64,000 bases of DNA. It comes from Lineus longissimus. Lineage: Eukaryota; Nemertea; Pilidiophora; Heteronemertea; Lineidae. Below, one piece after another: positions 26,170 to 36,739 of the stretch (its first letter is position 1; each line of letters begins with the position of its first letter). The translations under genes were made by a program, and so were the position numbers. The DNA lies in assembly GCF_910592395.1 (NCBI RefSeq), contig NC_088316.1:6450001-6514000 (forward strand), read 5' to 3'. The notes under the pieces are model-generated. The model worked only from the letters and a program-made list of their open reading frames with translations. It did not search any database and was not told where the DNA came from.

Positions 26170-26400
26170 AGATGGTGGTCTAGTGCTTTGGTAGGTTCGA
26201 TTCCTACAGCCTGTTGTTGCAAATGGTGGTGCAGTGAAATGTCTTGGTGGCGTAGTGTTCGTTCATGGGTTCTATTCTTAAAATCTGTCTTTCTCGAGAT
26301 CTGCTTTATGTTAATGTCGTTCAAGGTAGATTTGCCTTCATTATCATATGCAAATTAGGGTCGAAGTTCAGCCTACAGATGGTGGTGTCGTGTTTTGGTC
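26170..26400 (+). repeat. Degenerate tRNA-like repeat units
   Basis: AGATGGTGGTCTAGTGCTTTGGT at 26170 and AGATGGTGGTGTCGTGTTTT at 26378 are near copies; a weaker unit (GGTGGCGTAGTG) is at about 26246. The first is followed by a B-box-like GGTTCGATTCC only about 23 bases after its A-box-like TGGTCTAGTGC, too close for a real tRNA. They look like shrunken SINE heads; no functional tRNA is claimed. Confidence 0.35.
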
Positions 26401-26924
26401 AATATCATTTGTTGACAATTTCTTGATCGCTGCCCTACGCTGCGTATGTAGTTATCAATACAATCAGCGTATAAAACTCACTAGTAAGTGTGGAATTTTA
26501 TTTATAAAGATCATATTATTTTGCTATTTTTTGATAAAATAAAACGTTTTATGAGAGAAAGTGGCATTAATTCAGCCTGAATAAGATGTAAAGTCTGAAC
26601 TGACGACACAGTTTATGACGTAGGATTGTCAAAACCCTGAATCTCGGGATGCTGACATCCAAGATGGCGGCAATTGATCAATTACAGTGTCGGAAATGTT
26701 TTAATTTCGGCACTGGGGCGTGTTTGGTTCTGACTGAGTACCTGCTTTTGTTACACCCGCTTTCGCACCATTTGCATCCGCATGGTGTTTGTTATAGCCA
26801 AGTAAGCAGGTTGGTTTTGTTTACTGTCGAGGGGGTTCATCAGGGCAACTACTGCCGCAGGAGCGCTGCTGGTTTTATGACAGGCAGCAGCCTCGGCCTA
26901 GATAATGCTGCAAGAGATGCACCA

Positions 26925-27127
26925 GGTCTGTGTTTCTGTGTTTCGTTTATGTGTTTCTTGTTTTACAACTACCCTTATTTACTCCTGGGTGGAGCGAAGC
27001 AAGTATATGGTATAGTCCCTTTCTCAATGACACAAAGACGAAACAGTGGTGAACCTTTAGATAATCGAACCCACGACCTCCTGATTATGAGCTCGGTGCT
27101 CTAATCACGACGCAACTGATCTCCCAA
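26925..27127 (-). mobile_element. tRNA-derived SINE
   Basis: Read from about 27127 downward, the sequence begins GGGAGATCAGTTGCGTCGTG, continues through an anticodon-like loop (GCTCATAATC) and a B box GTGGGTTCGATTAT, then enters a body with GTCATTGAGAAAGGGACTAT and CTCCACCCAGGAGTAAATAAG. Such a CACCCAGG(A/T)GTAAAT body is common in metazoan tRNA-SINEs. The tail is an AAACA/GAAACACAG repeat. The antisense of this element makes the 151-codon frame at 26649-27104, which should not be read as a gene. Confidence 0.7.
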
Positions 27128-27912
27128 AATACAATTAGAGCCCCAATATTACAGCCCATTACAGGTAGTGTAGAAATCAGCTAGCAGTACACATTGATGT
27201 ATTATCATAGGCTGAACTTGTACTGGGGGTAAAATTGTTCCACTTAACCTTATATACAGTATACATGTTTTAGCAGAAGTAGGTGACCGGTAGTACATGT
27301 TTGATTATACATGTAAGGGCTGTAATCACTGATATGAAGGATTTCGACCAACATAGTCCGCAAGGTTAATTTTGTCTTTGAAATTGGTCTTACCATGGAA
27401 AGTCAGTCGCATGTATAGTCCCGTTCTTGATCGATTCCATTATCTTCTATTCTTGGTGAGCGCAAGGCCAACATATATGCGTGTACGCATATCTTTCCAA
27501 ATAATAGTTGAGCGATATCTAGAGCACGGCAGGTGAATACCAATAATAGAGTCGCCTCCTTTCCTTGACATGCTGAACTTATAGCGGCATTTCCTCCATT
27601 ACCTCCGCCCATACCACTGAAGAAATACGTGTAAATTTGTCTGTAAATCGCGCGCCTCACTAACTTTAGGATGCACCTCACCCAAATTTGAGCTGATTAT
27701 GCCATAAGCAATGTACACTATCTCTATGCGGTTAATAAAGCAGCATATGGTGAACCCGTTTTTTGATCACACAGACTTCACTTTCCATGGCCACTGCGCT
27801 GTTAATATGAGTTGGATTTCAAAATAACCCTTTAATCTTCTCTCGACACTGCGTAAGTTGTTGTTTTTTAATGAGACACAAAAACGCTGCACATACCGAG
27901 ATCGAGCAATAA
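27128..27912. other. No gene recognised
   Basis: Short frames only; no motif seen. Confidence 0.45.
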
Positions 27913-28520
27913 TAGCGATGCTCAGTGGCGCTGAAAGGGTGGATGTCGTCCTGGGTGCCGACAAAATAATGGTACCCAGGTTCGAGATCGACTGGACAAT
28001 AAGCACCCTGGGTGCCATTACACTAGACAAATAGCACCAAGCTTCTTTTTGCCTTACGGATCTTAGGGACGAGGACGTTTCTTGCAATCTCGTTTTATCT
28101 CGCGCCGTGGTACTTGCGGCATTAGCAGTGCGCGAAATAAAAAGAACAGATAAACAGAAAAAAACGCGATTAGGCCTATAGGTCTTTGAAAGCACATTTC
28201 GGATGATTTATTCAGAAAAGGTATATAGGAGGGACATATTCAGAGAATGAAAAATTGTGTGATGACAAAATGAATGGATTTGCTGCGTATTTTTCTTGAC
28301 AATCAGTCGATATGGCTGGTTATCGTGACACGTGACCTTCGTGAGCGTGGGGCCAACCTCGGTTGTAGGTGTAGAACAAGTGTAGAAGAAGAAGCTGGGT
28401 GCTGTTTGTCTAGTGCAATAGCACCGAGGGTGCATATTGTCCAGTCGATCTCGAACCTAGGTACCATTTGTCGGCACCCAGGACGACATCAACCCTTTCA
28501 GCCTCAGTGGCATCACGCTA
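27913..28520. mobile_element. Foldback element with 140-bp inverted arms
   Basis: 27913-28053 and 28385-28520 are inverted copies, sharing TTTCAGC(C/G)(C/T)CACTGA-like ends, GTCGTCCTGGGTGCCGACAA, AGGTTCGAGATCGACTGG and TTGTCTAGTGTAATGGCACC in matching order. About 330 bases separate the arms. The 142-codon frame at 27767-28195 is made by the left arm and is not a gene. No target duplication was found, so this may be a foldback transposon or an inverted duplication. Confidence 0.6.
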
Positions 28521-28681
28521 ACTTGTTACCATTGTGTGTACAGCGATGCCGTTTATGAGTGAGTAATAGCCGATCAACTTCAGCTTGAAGTAGACTGCAT
28601 ATAAACGCATGCTGTACTTTTCGTCAAGGCTCTGTAAAGCTCAATACATTGAGGGTCAAGATGTTCCTTGAAGGATGGATA

Positions 28682-29085
28682 TACTCTGTTTCCTCACGTA
28701 TACCGTCTTCCTATACCGCTAATAAAAAATAACAGTTTCCATACATTGGGTGAGGTACGCAATTGGGTTCACCACATGCGGGGCGGTTTTTCTTTGCCCA
28801 CGTGATGAATGGGCAATGTCCATTTGCTCCGCCTCTGTCACGCCATGAATAAAGCCCAAACACGATTGTCTGGTAATACAACCCATTCAATTCATTTAAA
28901 ATCCCATCCACCAATGGTAGTGGACAGCAAGTAGTGGATGTCTCTGGTAATAGGTCTGCGCCACGATCTGAGCCAATCAGCCCAATCCACTAGGCCTTAC
29001 CTTTGTATTAGGCATTGGAGGTATTCATCCCTTCGGGCCTCTTGAATATGGCGCCCAAAGACGGTATACGTGAGGAAACAGAGTA
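28682..29085. mobile_element. 404-bp element with perfect 28-bp terminal repeats
   Basis: 28682-28709 and 29058-29085 are exact reverse complements (left end TACTCTGTTTCCTCACGTAT). The three bases outside each end are ATA, consistent with a 3-bp target duplication as in PIF/Harbinger-type or related elements. The inside is non-coding. Perfect terminal repeats suggest recent activity. Confidence 0.75.
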
Positions 29086-29351
29086 ATATACATGTACGCA
29101 CAACGCCGGTAGATCGGCATGTGAAAGTGTTAACTATCAAACTTGGTGTCGCTCTTGCCGGGATCAGCATTTTGTATTTCAGTGGACACAACGGACGGCG
29201 TTACTAAAATATTATATTCACGTATATGTTTAAAACCTTAGAAGTTTTTAATTCAAATTCAACTTTTGAAGTGTTAAACGGGCGGAGTAGGCATTGCTAT
29301 GGCATACATAGTTCAGACATGTTGTCAAGTTTTACAACACCACGTCATTTC

Positions 29352-30474
29352 GGCTTATTATAAACCGCGAGATGAGAAATTTGAGTAATCATTATGGCTT
29401 ATTATAAACCGCGAGATCGCGAGATGCCAACCTCGGTGGGAGTACTACCCGCCACAAAATGTATTGCAAGTATGGGAACCTGAAAATACGACCATTCATC
29501 ATGAGACCGAGGCTATAGATTTATACTTCGATGCGGGATTTCTTTTCATTCATGGTACTGTCATCACAAACCAATTCCGTTCTCGCCGATATTTTTCTGT
29601 CGACATTTCAGTGAGATTCCACACTTGTCGTGAAGCTACTCTCTTAATTGAGTGTCTGAGATGTGTTAATGATTTGCTTGTGTATGATAAGGCATTAGTG
29701 GTATCATCAGAAAAAGCTGAACACATAGATTGACAAAACATTCGAAATCCCCGCGAGTGTGGCTTGACAAACAGCTTTCGGCCGATTGCATACGATGAAG
29801 TAAAAATAACCCCACTGCATGAGTCATACCCAACTACGGATGTTTTCAAGCTCTTGCACAAGGTTGTATTGCATGTCTTGCTCCTCGCGGTAGAATGCAA
29901 GTAAAATAAGTTGTGGCCTCTTCAAAAGAGTTTGCGTCTTAGGGCAGAAGAGGGAAGGGGGGGGGGGGCGCCCCCTCATCCGATTTAGGAGGAGGAATTG
30001 AGAAATGGAGTCTAGCTGCTACGATCCCCTGTCAGAAATTATCGCTAAATTCCCTGAAAGTTGGTCACCGTGTGTTTGGACATAGCTGCATGTAATTTTT
30101 GAATTGTCTTCGGCCCCACTACCATTGAATGGAGAAGGTCACGGCAGCATCGAAAATGGTGATTGTCATGGTCAAGAGATGAAGTAGAAAATCTTGAGGG
30201 AAAAAATATTGACTACATAACTCATCTCGCGATTTCGCGATTTCTCATCTCGCGGTTCATGATAAGCCTTTTCTGCCCGACGATTTTCTAAATGACAATT
30301 ACCAAATCCAATGCTGCCATGAACTTCTCCATTAAATGAAAGTGGGGCCGAAGAAAATACAAAGGCTACATGGAACTATGTCCAAACAAACGACTGACTT
30401 TCAGGGAATTTAGCGATAATCTATGACAGGGGCTAGTAGCAGCTAAACTGATATCTCACGGTTTATTATAAGCC
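29352..30474. mobile_element. Compound MULE-like element, 1.12 kb
   Basis: The outer ends are GGCTTATTATAAACCGCGAG and its near reverse complement at 30455-30474. Flanks read GTCATTTC (29344-29351) and GCCATTTC (30475-30482), a duplication of about 8 bp with one mismatch. Inside are extra copies of the same end at 29396-29417 and, inverted, at about 30245-30268. The stretch 30010-30178 is repeated in inverted form at 30275-30450. So this is two related elements joined, or one element with a duplicated half. Family is shared with 38211-39504. No transposase frame is seen. Confidence 0.7.
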
Positions 30475-31172
30475 GCCATTTCATTACAGCTCAAGTTCGT
30501 CGTCAAAAAAACATTAGCCACGCTTTAGAATTATCGCGTTCATCTGGTCGGAGCCGCGATCGGAATTGTGGGTAACCGCATAAGGGCAAGAAGATTAGTT
30601 TTTGACAGAACCTATTTTTGTCGCCAATCCCAATGTCCCGATTCGCAAAGAAAGTCCACTGAAATTTGCGATTAATCATCCTTTTTTTATTACGACGGTT
30701 AATGGTTTTGAAGGGTGGTGGTGGTCAGCAGTGATATAATGCTGCAGTCACTGTATCAAAATTTTATGACATCCAGCACAATACTGCTTCCAGTAACTTT
30801 TTATTGTGCTGGGAGAAAAATGCAGTCTCGAATAACACCAAGAATTAACCAATATTTCACTTAATGGTGTGTATTTTACGGGTTTTTTGCCACAAGTAGT
30901 ACATTACTAGTATAATCCAATTTCAATCAGGCCGTTATTATTTGATAAACTTTGGTGTTGGAACACGATATATATGATAGTAATTCTGTAACAATAAATC
31001 AATACAGAGTCGAATCGGTTACCTGTGCCAATTATGTATATTCGCTGTATCGAAAGCTTTACAACGCATGTAAGCTTATGATAAGATTTGGCAAGCTCTG
31101 ACTACAGCATTCTCTGAGTTTCTATCATTCAACTGTTTTCTCTTCATCGATCCATCCTCCTGCCTGCGCAAA

Positions 31173-31391
31173 CTATTCACTTGAAGACGACTAATTTGTC
31201 ACCCAGGCTCCTGCATATAACATTCCCCCTTTTAACTGTTCGGGTATTTATTCCATCTTTGCACTTCAACACGTGGGTATATGTATGTCCTATATATATA
31301 ACAGATTTTATTCTAATCATCTTTGACTGATTTCACTCTCTAATACTTTTGGCTGCGGTAATTTAGGTGTATATCAATCTAAGGCATCAGA
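31173..31391 (+). promoter_or_regulatory. Conserved 5' flank of GPCR A with TATA-like stretch
   Basis: About 220 bases are conserved in order in units A, B and C (for example CACTTGAAGACGAC, AACATTCCCCCTTTTAACTG, TGCACTTCAACACGTG, TGACTGATTTCACT, CTAATACTTTTGGCTG). In A, TATATATATA at 31291-31300 lies about 90 bases before the ATG, a reasonable core promoter position. In B this point is taken by a hairpin insertion. The promoter role is inferred from position and conservation. Confidence 0.5.
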
Positions 31392-32393
31392 ATGGATAGT
31401 AAAATCACAACGCAGGCTACACTGGAGTGCCTTTACAGGGTGACAAATATGACGACAGTCAAAGATATAATATTATTCATCCTGTACGTGCCATTCATGT
31501 TATTCTACGTCGTATCCGGCATCATTGGTAACTCTTTATCAATCGTCGTTCTGAATCGTGAGATGAAGGGTTCGACATCATTTCTGCTCAAAGCGCTGGC
31601 AATATCTGACAACTTGGTTCTCATAACATACTGCATCACGTACTCGCTACCAGCAATATACACGTACACGGGACATCTGGTGGTTTACTACGAGTTCTTC
31701 CAGCTTGCCCGCGGATATCTTTGGACATTAACGTGGTACTGGAAGACTGTTTCAACATACGTCATGATTCTAGTGGCAGCTGAGAGATATGTTGCAGTTT
31801 GCATGCCTTTAAAGGCAACTTCTCTCTGCACGATCAAGAACTGCAAGAAAGCGATTTTGTCCACCCTAATTTTCTCTCTCTGTTACAATTTCCCAATATT
31901 CTGGTACTGCGATACTAAGTTCGTAAATGACCCTTGTGTTAACCGTGTAAGACCTTTGTCGGTTTACAGCAAGCTAGCTCAGTTCAATATATATTTTATC
32001 TCGATCTATATAAACGCACTATTTTACATTGTCTTATTTTTTATACCTTTACTCTCTCTCGGTTTCACGGGGATCAGAATGGTGCACGTTCTACGAACGA
32101 AAAGCTGTGGCCTGACTTCTTCAGAGGAATCAGAAAAACGGGGCGGTCAAACAAACTACATCACTAAGCGAATTGTATTGCTGTTGGTCTGTTTCTTCAT
32201 CATAGAGCTACCCTCCATACTGGTCAACCTATCTGTGCTCGTGTTGGATCTTGACAATGACAACATGACTATGACAGTTGGTTCCCTGTATGCCATATCT
32301 GGTATGAATTCATTCATAAATTTCTATGTCTACTTTCTTACTGGGCACAGATTTAGGGCGATTTTAATCAGAATGCTGACCTGCCCAAGTTAA
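31392..32393 (+). CDS. Class A (rhodopsin-type) GPCR, copy A
   Basis: Intronless, 333 codons, seven hydrophobic helices. Marks: GNSLSIVVLN in TM1 (N47), ALAISD in TM2 (D73), ERY (131-133) at the end of TM3, a TM5 proline (P219), F268 and P274 in TM6, and NFYVY (310-314) as a variant NPxxY in TM7. The pattern resembles peptide-receptor-like receptors of lophotrochozoan type (FMRFamide-receptor-like); the ligand is unknown. Odd points: the TM3 cysteine at 3.25 is Arg107, so the usual disulfide to loop 2 is missing, while loop 2 has two cysteines (C173, C182); the TM6 CWxP motif is ELP. NxT sites at N19 and N291 occur in A only. The ATG has A at -3 and G at +4. Extracellular N terminus and intracellular tail are both short. 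Acts at the plasma membrane if expressed. Confidence 0.9.
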   Translation: MDSKITTQATLECLYRVTNMTTVKDIILFILYVPFMLFYVVSGIIGNSLSIVVLNREMKGSTSFLLKALAISDNLVLITYCITYSLPAIYTYTGHLVVYYEFFQLARGYLWTLTWYWKTVSTYVMILVAAERYVAVCMPLKATSLCTIKNCKKAILSTLIFSLCYNFPIFWYCDTKFVNDPCVNRVRPLSVYSKLAQFNIYFISIYINALFYIVLFFIPLLSLGFTGIRMVHVLRTKSCGLTSSEESEKRGGQTNYITKRIVLLLVCFFIIELPSILVNLSVLVLDLDNDNMTMTVGSLYAISGMNSFINFYVYFLTGHRFRAILIRMLTCPS

Positions 32394-32880
32394 AGAACAA
32401 GATATTATCCCTTCAACACACTTGTTCTTCTTCAGTTTCACTTTTGATATTTTCCAATTTCGTTTCATTGCGTTAGAATACAAGTGCTTCGTTAGTTTAG
32501 CAAGTAAAACTTCTGACGAGAGAAACTAGTCCCGCCTCTTGTTTGTGTGTACCCACTCTTGCCAGTGTCGTCAGAGTATCGGGGTTATAAGGCTTCTCTC
32601 TTTGACTTCTCGATGCCGTTCCTGATCGCCTCGGTGCAGCTCGTTGTCAATGCACGGATCCGCATAAAGATGACCGCGGCACAGATGGTGTCGGGATTAT
32701 AATCGAAATTGCCAGATAATTCAGTCAGATTATGATTTGTCCCCCACTTTTTTGTAATTTATTGATAGAGACTACTACTGTTGAGTCGAAGGTAACTGGG
32801 AGGCGACAACATTACTTGGTAATAATGCCCATAATAACGCCATTGGTGTTGGAGCCTACAGAAAGTTATGACTGAATTTG
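32394..32880 (+). other. 3' flank of GPCR A, shared with B and C
   Basis: Matches 49077-49500 and 58767-59070 in order (AATGCACGGATC, AAAGATGA, CAGATAATTCAGTCAGATTATGAT). No AATAAA was seen close to the stop. It is non-coding. Confidence 0.5.
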
Positions 32881-33015
32881 GAGGCAGCCAATTATTTATT
32901 TTTAGTCATTCGGTTATGTACAATGTACATATCCGGCAACATGGGTAACTGTTTATCAATCGTCATTCTAAAATAGTTCTGTGGACGTTGGCAATCTATT
33001 GTGGACTACTGGACC
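32881..33015 (+). pseudogene. GPCR relic, TM1-TM2 fragment (A1)
   Basis: TATCCGGCAACATGGGTAAC, TTATCAATCGTCATTCTAAA and then GTTGGCAATC...ACTACTGGACC align with the TM1 (SGIIGNSLSIVVLN) and TM2 (ALAISDNW) coding segments of the intact receptors, with ICL1 deleted and a stop after the TM1 part. It is followed by the same flank as the relics A2 and B. This is the remains of an older receptor copy. Confidence 0.65.
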
Positions 33016-33369
33016 CCAGAACTTGTGGCATCAGGCATATAGGCCAACTAAGTCTCAGCTGTAACACGGACACGAAACACCGTTGACTGAAACTCCAATC
33101 ATAGAATTTTGTCCCAAAACTCGTGAAACCAATTAAAAGAATTAGCAGACAAGTCAAAGCCTACTTATTGTGAGTGCGTTCCCGGCGTTATTGATATTAC
33201 TACATGGTTTTATCAGACGACACAAAACACACTGGAACAAACAAACACATATTGTGACTACATGTATTTGACCGGACGAAGTGCTTGTTGTAAAATACCA
33301 ACATTTTGTGAAATACAGAATAGACTATTGATGCAGCGAAAGACATTCGCGTCGAAAGCCTGGACGCAA

Positions 33370-33770
33370 GGGCCCAACGCGCCGCGTAGCGGCAGAAAAG
33401 CGAAGCTGGCAAAACATTTATAACGGGTCACCGTCACTTATTATTGGACTTATAGCGCATTTACGGGGTTGCAACTATTTTGCTTTATAGTGTCACCAGG
33501 AAAGAAAAGCATGCGACCTAACGCCGATCTATTTGTATAAAGTGATAATTGGAAGGTACATAGTAGGAAATATCAATAAAATAATCATTCCATGTCGTCT
33601 TTTGAGGGTATTTTTGATTGTAAAAAATATATGCGTACGTAACCGGAGTCTCTGCAATGAGAATTTTATCACAGCAGTCTCGCGCAAGTAGAAGTTCTTT
33701 ACCTATTAGTTCTTCACCTATTAGTCTGGCGCAAAGCCAGACATTTTCCATTACGATTTCACTACGATGT
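33370..33770 (-). repeat. Inverted repeat, left arm (partner 36740-37105)
   Basis: The minus strand here matches the plus strand at 36740-37105: GGTCACCG next to TTATAACGGGT, TTGCAACTATTTTGCT, AAAGAAAAGCATGC, ACCTAACGCCGA, then a coding-like part. A 159-codon open frame covers 33518-33997 on the minus strand; in both arms the peptide IV(M/L)ENV...CARL...EEL...LARD(C/Y)CDK is kept open across small indels. I recognise no family. It may be a fragment of a duplicated exon or a transposon gene. Confidence 0.6.
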
Positions 33771-34855
33771 TTGACCAGAAGGAGCAGTGCGCGAGATACG
33801 CTAATGAGCAGACTTCCCTCGCTTGAGTTTCGGAAGAATGTTCCATATCGCGCTAAGCTGACCACTGCTGACCATGACAGGCGTGTGGTAGGTTTCTGCT
33901 CCCCAACTGCCACCCTAATACGGTACTCAGAGTCACCATTTGATGGGAATGGGACAATGCCCTCACTGTGTATGGAGTCATAGGGATAAGAAGACATTAT
34001 TCATTAGTGTTGGTGCAAGTGATTTTGCCCAAAAAGCATGCGCATGCAAAGAACAAGATGCGCAAGGTATCACGTACATGACCATGACGACGTGCATGAA
34101 CAACATCATTATTCATCGCCAGTTCATTTTACTCCGAGCTTTTCCTGAAACATATAGGCATGATGATTAGGCCTACCATGTACCATTACCAATAACAGCA
34201 CTAGATCATGTAGATTTCAACAACATGAACCGTATAATCCCGCATGGCGCATGTGGCGCATGCGTCTAAACCAAAGCCCCAAAATCACTTGTTTTGGTCT
34301 ATTTCACTTGTGTTTCCCCTGTCTTCCAGTCCATAATACATTTAGAGTTTACAATCCCCGATCATGGCCCAAAAAAAACGTCATCGGTTGACTAAAGGAA
34401 CACAACTGTTCAATGGATTTATAGTTGAATGCGATCAAACTACGTCTTTCCAATCGGGGATTGTAAATTCAACCCCATGGGCCTAGGGAAGGCCCTATAA
34501 CAATTCTTTCGACACAGTTATTATCTCCGCTGCCTCCACCATGTTACACGCAGTGCTCACTGCTGATTCTAAAATGCGCCACCTAGTCAAAACACGACTT
34601 ATGTTCTTCTAGGAATAGATCTCTTTCCAATATTTCGTCATTCCACTATCGTCATCACCTCATCATACTTTCATTGACATTACAGGCACACGTCGACAGA
34701 GCACTCTTCCACTCAACGACACAGTGGCTTCATCTTGCCTACCTAGCTGCTGCCTATAGTCCCCCTTTAACTGCGGAACACTTCAAAGCCGATAAAATGC
34801 CATGTTCCACCTTTTAATGTCTTCAGACCGCCATTTTCAAAATAATCAAGTCACG
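33771..34855. other. Unit A-specific spacer without a gene
   Basis: No partner in unit B was found. A 17-bp inverted pair (AGTTTACAATCCCCGAT at 34346-34362, inverted at 34453-34469, one mismatch) suggests a small decayed MITE. A MITE end like that at 24.1 kb lies at 34729-34772. Confidence 0.45.
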
Positions 34856-35028
34856 GCTGCCAACCCTTAAGGATTTTCACGACCCACTCCTTATTTTCCC
34901 CCAAATCCCACCAAAATCCGTGGCATCTTTAGGTCAGAGAATTCGCTCCTTAAACTATGGGAGCACACCCTCAAAATCCTTAATTTCAGATGCACAAACC
35001 CTCGAAGGGCCTCTTAAGGGTTGGCAGC
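34856..35028. mobile_element. 173-bp MITE with 16-bp terminal repeats
   Basis: GCTGCCAACCCTTAAG at 34856 is exactly inverted at 35013-35028. The interior is T/C-rich and non-coding. The flanks do not give a clear target duplication. Confidence 0.55.
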
Positions 35029-35287
35029 TCTGTTAAGTCATTATACTTCATTGGCACATTCTCCCCCCACCCATTTCAAAGGCCACAGGGGACCTGTTCC
35101 ACCTACATGTACTGTACTGCCATTGCAAATGCAGCTGACACTGCCTTGTATGGTCTCATAATAAATTTTGCTTTCCTCAATAATAACATTTCTTCTTCAA
35201 TGCTTTCATCATTCCAAACTTCTCCTCCTCCGACTTTTACAGGGGTACAGTCATGGCAATCAAATCCCAAATACTGAGACCAAATGC

Positions 35288-35351
35288 CTGTTGACTGTGC
35301 TTTAAGAGAGACTGGCGCCATGCCTAGTCTCTCTTAAAGCACAGTCAACAG
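35288..35351. repeat. Perfect 26-bp hairpin at the edge of a repeat
   Basis: 35288-35313 and 35326-35351 are exact reverse complements (left arm starts CTGTTGACTGTGCTTTAAGA) with a 12-base loop. A shortened, imperfect form lies at 36553-36592. The sequence beyond the right arm (35352-35430, ACCACAAACGC, CTACCTTAATACT) matches 36480-36552 inverted. It is probably the terminal hairpin of an unclassified mobile repeat. Confidence 0.7.
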
Positions 35352-35550
35352 ACACCAACCCCCTCAGACTCAGAAACCACAAACGCTCAACCCTTCCGGC
35401 TACCTTAATACTCTTAATACTCTCTACGGATTTTGCCTCCGTTAAAAGTAATATTTTTGGAGGATTGGGCAGCTTGTTAACAACTTTTTAATAATGCCCT
35501 TTTATGACGTCATTAGTGTTTAACTTAAAGTTATGATTATTAATGTGGAG

Positions 35551-35680
35551 ACAGCCAACGAATTAGCGTTAACCATTCTGTTATCTACTTCGTCCGGCAA
35601 CGTGTGTAACTCGTTATCAATCGTTGTTATATTATGAAGAGAGTTATCTAGATGCTGGCAATGATTGACAACTGTACACC
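35551..35680 (+). pseudogene. GPCR relic, TM1-TM2 fragment (A2)
   Basis: ACAGCCAACGAATTAG, CGTCCGGCAACGTGTGTAAC, TCGTTATCAATCGTTGTTAT and GCTGGCAATGATTGACAACT align with the receptor codons for the TM1 entry, TM1 and TM2. It has an in-frame stop and the same internal deletions as relic B (49526-49655), so the decay predates the A/B duplication. The flank to about 36060 is shared by A1, A2 and B. Confidence 0.65.
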
Positions 35681-36479
35681 AGAACTTATACGGCATCATG
35701 TGCATAGGCCTACTAACTCTTACAGCTGTAACACGGACAGGAAACACCCTTGACCAAAACTCATAAAAATCACAAGGATCAAAATAAGGATTTTGTCCTA
35801 AGATTCGTGAAACCCGTTAATAAGAGACACCTAACTTATTGTGAGTGCATTTCCCGGCGTTATTGATAATACTACATGGGTTATTAGACGACACAAAACA
35901 CACTGGAACAAACAAACACATATTGTGACTACATGTATTTGACCGGACGGCGTGCTTGTTGCAAAATACCAATTGCAACATTTCGGAAATAGTTAAAGAA
36001 TAGGCTAGGCCTATTGCTGCAGCGAAAGACATTCGCGTCGAAAGCCTGGATTTTGCCTCCGTTAAAAAAACATATTTTTGGAGGATTCGGGAATATAAGA
36101 ATTAAACCAAAGTTAGACTGGGTAGATTGTGGGATACAAGAATCGAACCGGAGTTTTACATCATAAATAAGCGGGGCTAAGTAACATCTTATGGAACATC
36201 AATATATCAGATCAGATATACGACTGAAAGAAAGGACGCTAATTGCTATACTCATCTAAAATATGATTATCTTAAAGCCCATAGAACATTGTATATGATA
36301 TACATGTACTATGTTCATGTGGTTTAAGACTATGATCAAAGTGATGTAACAAGCAGGATCAGTTCAAGGCTAGTCAGCTGGTCAATCGCCTAAGTGGAAG
36401 TGCTCATCGGGTATATTGAGATTAAAGATTGCTCCTTCCACTACTCTAATGAGGGAATCACACTGGTATGGTTCAAATT
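35681..36479 (+). repeat. Relic flank shared by units A and B
   Basis: Non-coding sequence matching 49656-50420: GTGAGTGCATTTCCCGGCGT, GACGACACAAAACACACTGG, AGCGAAAGACATTCGCGTCG, GATTTTGCCTCCGTT and GACTGAAAGAAAGGACGCTA. The first part also matches 33040-33360 behind relic A1. No gene is seen in it. Confidence 0.6.
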
Positions 36480-36739
36480 ACAACCTAGAAGTATTAAGGT
36501 AGCAGGAAGGGATGGGCGTTTGTGGTTAATCCGAGTGTTAGGGGTATAGGAGTGTCTGTTGACTGTCTCTCGTAAAGCACAATCAACAGACAACCATGCC
36601 GTCCCGAGCTTTGCACGATATGGAAAATTTTGAGAAAACTAAATAAGGAAGGTATGCTCATTAGCATAATCTATTATAAGCCCCTGCTCTAGGTAATCTT
36701 GCGCAGTGTTGCTTCTGCCCACATACATCGTGCTGGAAA

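Noticed and set aside
26170-26220. Possible tRNA gene with GGTTCGATTCC
   Set aside because: The A-like and B-like boxes are only about 23 bases apart and no cloverleaf can form.
26649-27104. 151-codon plus-strand frame
   Set aside because: Its second half is the antisense of the tRNA-SINE at 26925-27127 and the protein resembles no family.
27767-28195. 142-codon minus-strand frame
   Set aside because: It runs through one arm of an inverted repeat; the mirrored frame at 28274-28558 comes from the other arm.
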